Part shown: one piece after another, positions 62,502-64,000 of the stretch
Numbering within the stretch: the first letter of the stretch is position 1
Layout: the number at the start of each line of letters is the position of its first letter
DNA from: SM23-32 sp964434535
Lineage (GTDB): Bacteria; Planctomycetota; Brocadiia; SM23-32
Assembly: GCA_964434535.1 (NCBI GenBank)
Contig: CAYSWA010000007.1
Coordinates: 46,007-110,006, forward strand
DNA length: 64,000 bases
Reading direction: 5' to 3'
The notes under the pieces: model-generated
What the model was told of the DNA's origin: nothing
What the model saw: only the letters and a program-made list of their open reading frames with translations
The model's database searches: none
Program-made: the position numbers and the translations under genes

Positions 62502-63290
62502 TCATTCAAGCAGCAGGTCGCGGTGGGGGGGCTGGCGCCAGAGGTCGGTGCGGCGGGCTGAGAGGTAGTCGTCGCGGACGGCCGAGCGGTCCAGCTCGGC
62601 GACGATCAGGGCCTCCTCGCCCTCGGGGGCGCGGGCCAGATCACGACCCTGTGGGTCGACAATCGCGCTGACCATCATCTGCGGCACGCGCGCGTCGTTC
62701 GCGCTTACGACGAACATCCCGTTCTCCGCCGCGCGGCTACGCACGGCGCCCTCCAGCACCGGCACCTTCCAGGCCGAGCTGCGCGAGGCGTTCGAGAGGT
62801 GGATCACCAGCTCGGCGCCCTTGCGGCGCAGGATCCGCCAGTTCTCCGGGAAGCGCATGTCGAAGCAGATCTGGAGCGCCACCGTCCAATCGCCGAGCTG
62901 CCGGACGGGCAGCTCGTCGCCGGGCGCGAAGACGCGCTCGTCGGCGTCGGTGAGGTGCGTCTTGTCGTAGCGGGCGACGATCCGGCCGTCGGGCGAGCAG
63001 AGCAGGGCGGCGTTGCGCCAGCCGGCCTCGGCGGGGCGGGCAGTGCCGAAGGCGAGGTAGATGCCGGCCTGCGCCGCGCGCTCGCAGAGTTCGGCTTCGG
63101 CGTCGGCGAGGGCGGCGAAGTCGAGGTCGCGGCGGGGCAGGTAGCCGCTCAGCGCGCACTCGGGGACGGCGAGCAGGTCGGCGCCGCGCGCGGCGGCTTC
63201 GCCTATGCCCCGGGCGATGCGCGCCCGGTTGGGCTCAACGCCCGCCGCGGTGCGCATCTGGAGGGCGGCGGCTATGAGGGGTGATCTCAC
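62502..63290 (-). CDS. nitrilase-superfamily carbon-nitrogen hydrolase
   Basis: A 262-residue amidase. Catalytic triad: Glu in LLAVPECALSGYLP, Lys in ARYDKTHLTD, Cys in VALQICFDMRFPENW. It probably hydrolyses a small amide; substrate unknown (omega-amidase, N-carbamoyl and similar classes are possible). The start is GTG at 63290, overlapping the clpB stop by 4 bp (GTGA), giving VRSPLIAAALQMRT. Translational coupling to clpB is unusual and suggests co-expression. Confidence 0.88.
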   Translation of the reverse strand: MRSPLIAAALQMRTAAGVEPNRARIARGIGEAAARGADLLAVPECALSGYLPRRDLDFAALADAEAELCERAAQAGIYLAFGTARPAEAGWRNAALLCSPDGRIVARYDKTHLTDADERVFAPGDELPVRQLGDWTVALQICFDMRFPENWRILRRKGAELVIHLSNASRSSAWKVPVLEGAVRSRAAENGMFVVSANDARVPQMMVSAIVDPQGRDLARAPEGEEALIVAELDRSAVRDDYLSARRTDLWRQPPHRDLLLE

Positions 63291-64000
63291 GATGAGCCTT
63301 CGCCGCCGGGGTTGGGGACGTCGGCCGGGGCGCGGAGCGAGAAGGCGATTTCGCCCCCGGCGGCGTCGACGGTGACGGTGCTGCCTTCGATGAGCGCGCC
63401 TTCGAGCAGGCGTTCGGCGAGGGGGTTCTCGACCTCGCGCTGGATGGTGCGCTTCAGGGGCCGGGCGCCGTAGACGGGGTCGAAGCCCTCGGCGGCAAGC
63501 AGCTCGCGGGCGGCGTCGGTCACCTCCAGGGCGATGCGCTGCTCGGCGAGCCTCTGGCGCAGGCGGTCGAGCTGGATGTCGGTGATCTGGGCGACCATCT
63601 CCGGCGTGAGGGCGTGGAAGATGATGATCTCGTCGATGCGGTTCAGGAACTCGGGCCGGAAGCGCTCGCGCAGGGCGTGCATGACCCGATCGCGCAGCCG
63701 CTCGTCTTCGGCGGCGGTCTCGCCCTCGGCGAACCACTGGCTGCCGACGTTCGAGGTCATCACCACGATGGCGTTCTTGAAGTCGACCGTGCGGCCCTTG
63801 CCGTCGGTCATGCGCCCGTCGTCGAGGACCTGGAGCAGGGAGTTGAAGACGTCGCGGTGGGCCTTCTCGATCTCGTCGAACAGGATCACGCTGTAGGGAC
63901 GGCGGCGGACGGCCTCGGTCAGGCGGCCGCCCTCCTCGTAGCCGACGTAGCCGGGCGGGGCGCCGATGAGCCGGGCGACCGAGTGCTGTTCCATGAACTC
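63287..64000 (-). CDS. clpB: ClpB-type AAA+ disaggregase, C-terminal part
   Basis: The last 237 residues; the frame runs off the right edge. Visible are the second AAA+ domain with RLIGAPPGYVGYEEGG (pore loop), VILFDEIEKAHRDVFN (Walker B), LLQVLDDGRMTDGKGRTVDF, sensor 1 MTSNVGS, arginine finger region RPEFLNRIDEIIIF, and sensor 2 GARPLKRTIQ. The spacing and wording fit ClpB rather than ClpA or ClpC. It unfolds and rescues aggregated proteins with DnaK. Confidence 0.9.
   Translation of the reverse strand, partial: EFMEQHSVARLIGAPPGYVGYEEGGRLTEAVRRRPYSVILFDEIEKAHRDVFNSLLQVLDDGRMTDGKGRTVDFKNAIVVMTSNVGSQWFAEGETAAEDERLRDRVMHALRERFRPEFLNRIDEIIIFHALTPEMVAQITDIQLDRLRQRLAEQRIALEVTDAARELLAAEGFDPVYGARPLKRTIQREVENPLAERLLEGALIEGSTVTVDAAGGEIAFSLRAPADVPNPGGEGSS

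Noticed and set aside
62300..62671. Frames starting in the inverted-repeat insert after trxB (84 and 123 codons)
   Set aside because: They translate repeat DNA and then run antisense into the amidase gene.

Overview
The window is GC-rich (roughly two thirds G+C), densely coded bacterial DNA. A TatA-type translocase protein, a beta-barrel porin-like protein and a lipoprotein indicate a Gram-negative (diderm) cell. The gene styles (non-uridylylatable PII, Bacillus-type GSI glutamine synthetase, GxxExxY protein, CACGAAGG-type and GTGGCATGGGC-type dispersed repeats, large unnamed exported proteins) suggest Planctomycetota or a neighbouring candidate phylum. That placement is an inference; no rRNA gene is present to test it. 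Vegetative promoters of the form TTGNNN-(16-18)-TANNNT are recognisable in many gaps.

Region 1 (1-5.5 kb): the end of a YkgJ-type cysteine-cluster protein, a small phosphoesterase, a 72-residue protein, a sensor-kinase-like membrane protein that lacks the phospho-acceptor histidine, a lipoprotein, and a stand-alone FMN-type glutamate synthase-domain protein.

Region 2 (5.8-30.6 kb) is a nitrogen supercluster. It holds two GAF-containing sigma-54 activators (one fused to a KaiC/RAD55-like domain without a Walker A motif), purF, an outer-membrane porin, amt, glnK, glnA, gltB, gltD, carA, guaA, carB and glmS. Ammonium uptake, PII sensing, glutamine and glutamate synthesis, and five consumers of the glutamine amide (PurF, GltBD, CarAB, GuaA, GlmS) therefore sit together. 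Two good sigma-54 promoters (porin-amt-glnK and glnA) and paired copies of an AACCTAC-N6-GTAGGTT dyad upstream of the NifA-like gene, the porin and glnA outline a regulon. A 463-bp unit encoding only a GxxExxY nuclease-like protein is inserted between carA and guaA, with terminal inverted repeats and a perfect 9-bp flanking duplication.

Region 3 (30.5-45.4 kb): a repeat-rich gap, tRNA-Leu(CAG), a leftward dapA-pilT-gspE-like-cvpA-like operon, rpsR, a GlmU-like protein, a DUF58 protein, a phosphoesterase, fxsA, a tatA-hisD unit, an RqcH/NFACT gene, RNase PH, a methyltransferase and an Rrf2 regulator.

Region 4 (45.5-55 kb): a single-chain type ISP/IIG-like restriction-modification gene into which a REP-associated tyrosine transposase (RAYT) and three REP-like palindromes have been built in frame. 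It is followed by a leftward ABC transporter operon (binding protein, ATPase, fused permease) that ends in a CehA/McbA-type PHP hydrolase.

Region 5 (55-64 kb): a 733-residue protein with an EF-hand-like loop, a HIT protein, a 982-residue exported protein, a rubrerythrin-like protein, thioredoxin reductase, a 201-bp inverted-repeat-bounded insert, a nitrilase-family amidase, and the 3' end of clpB.
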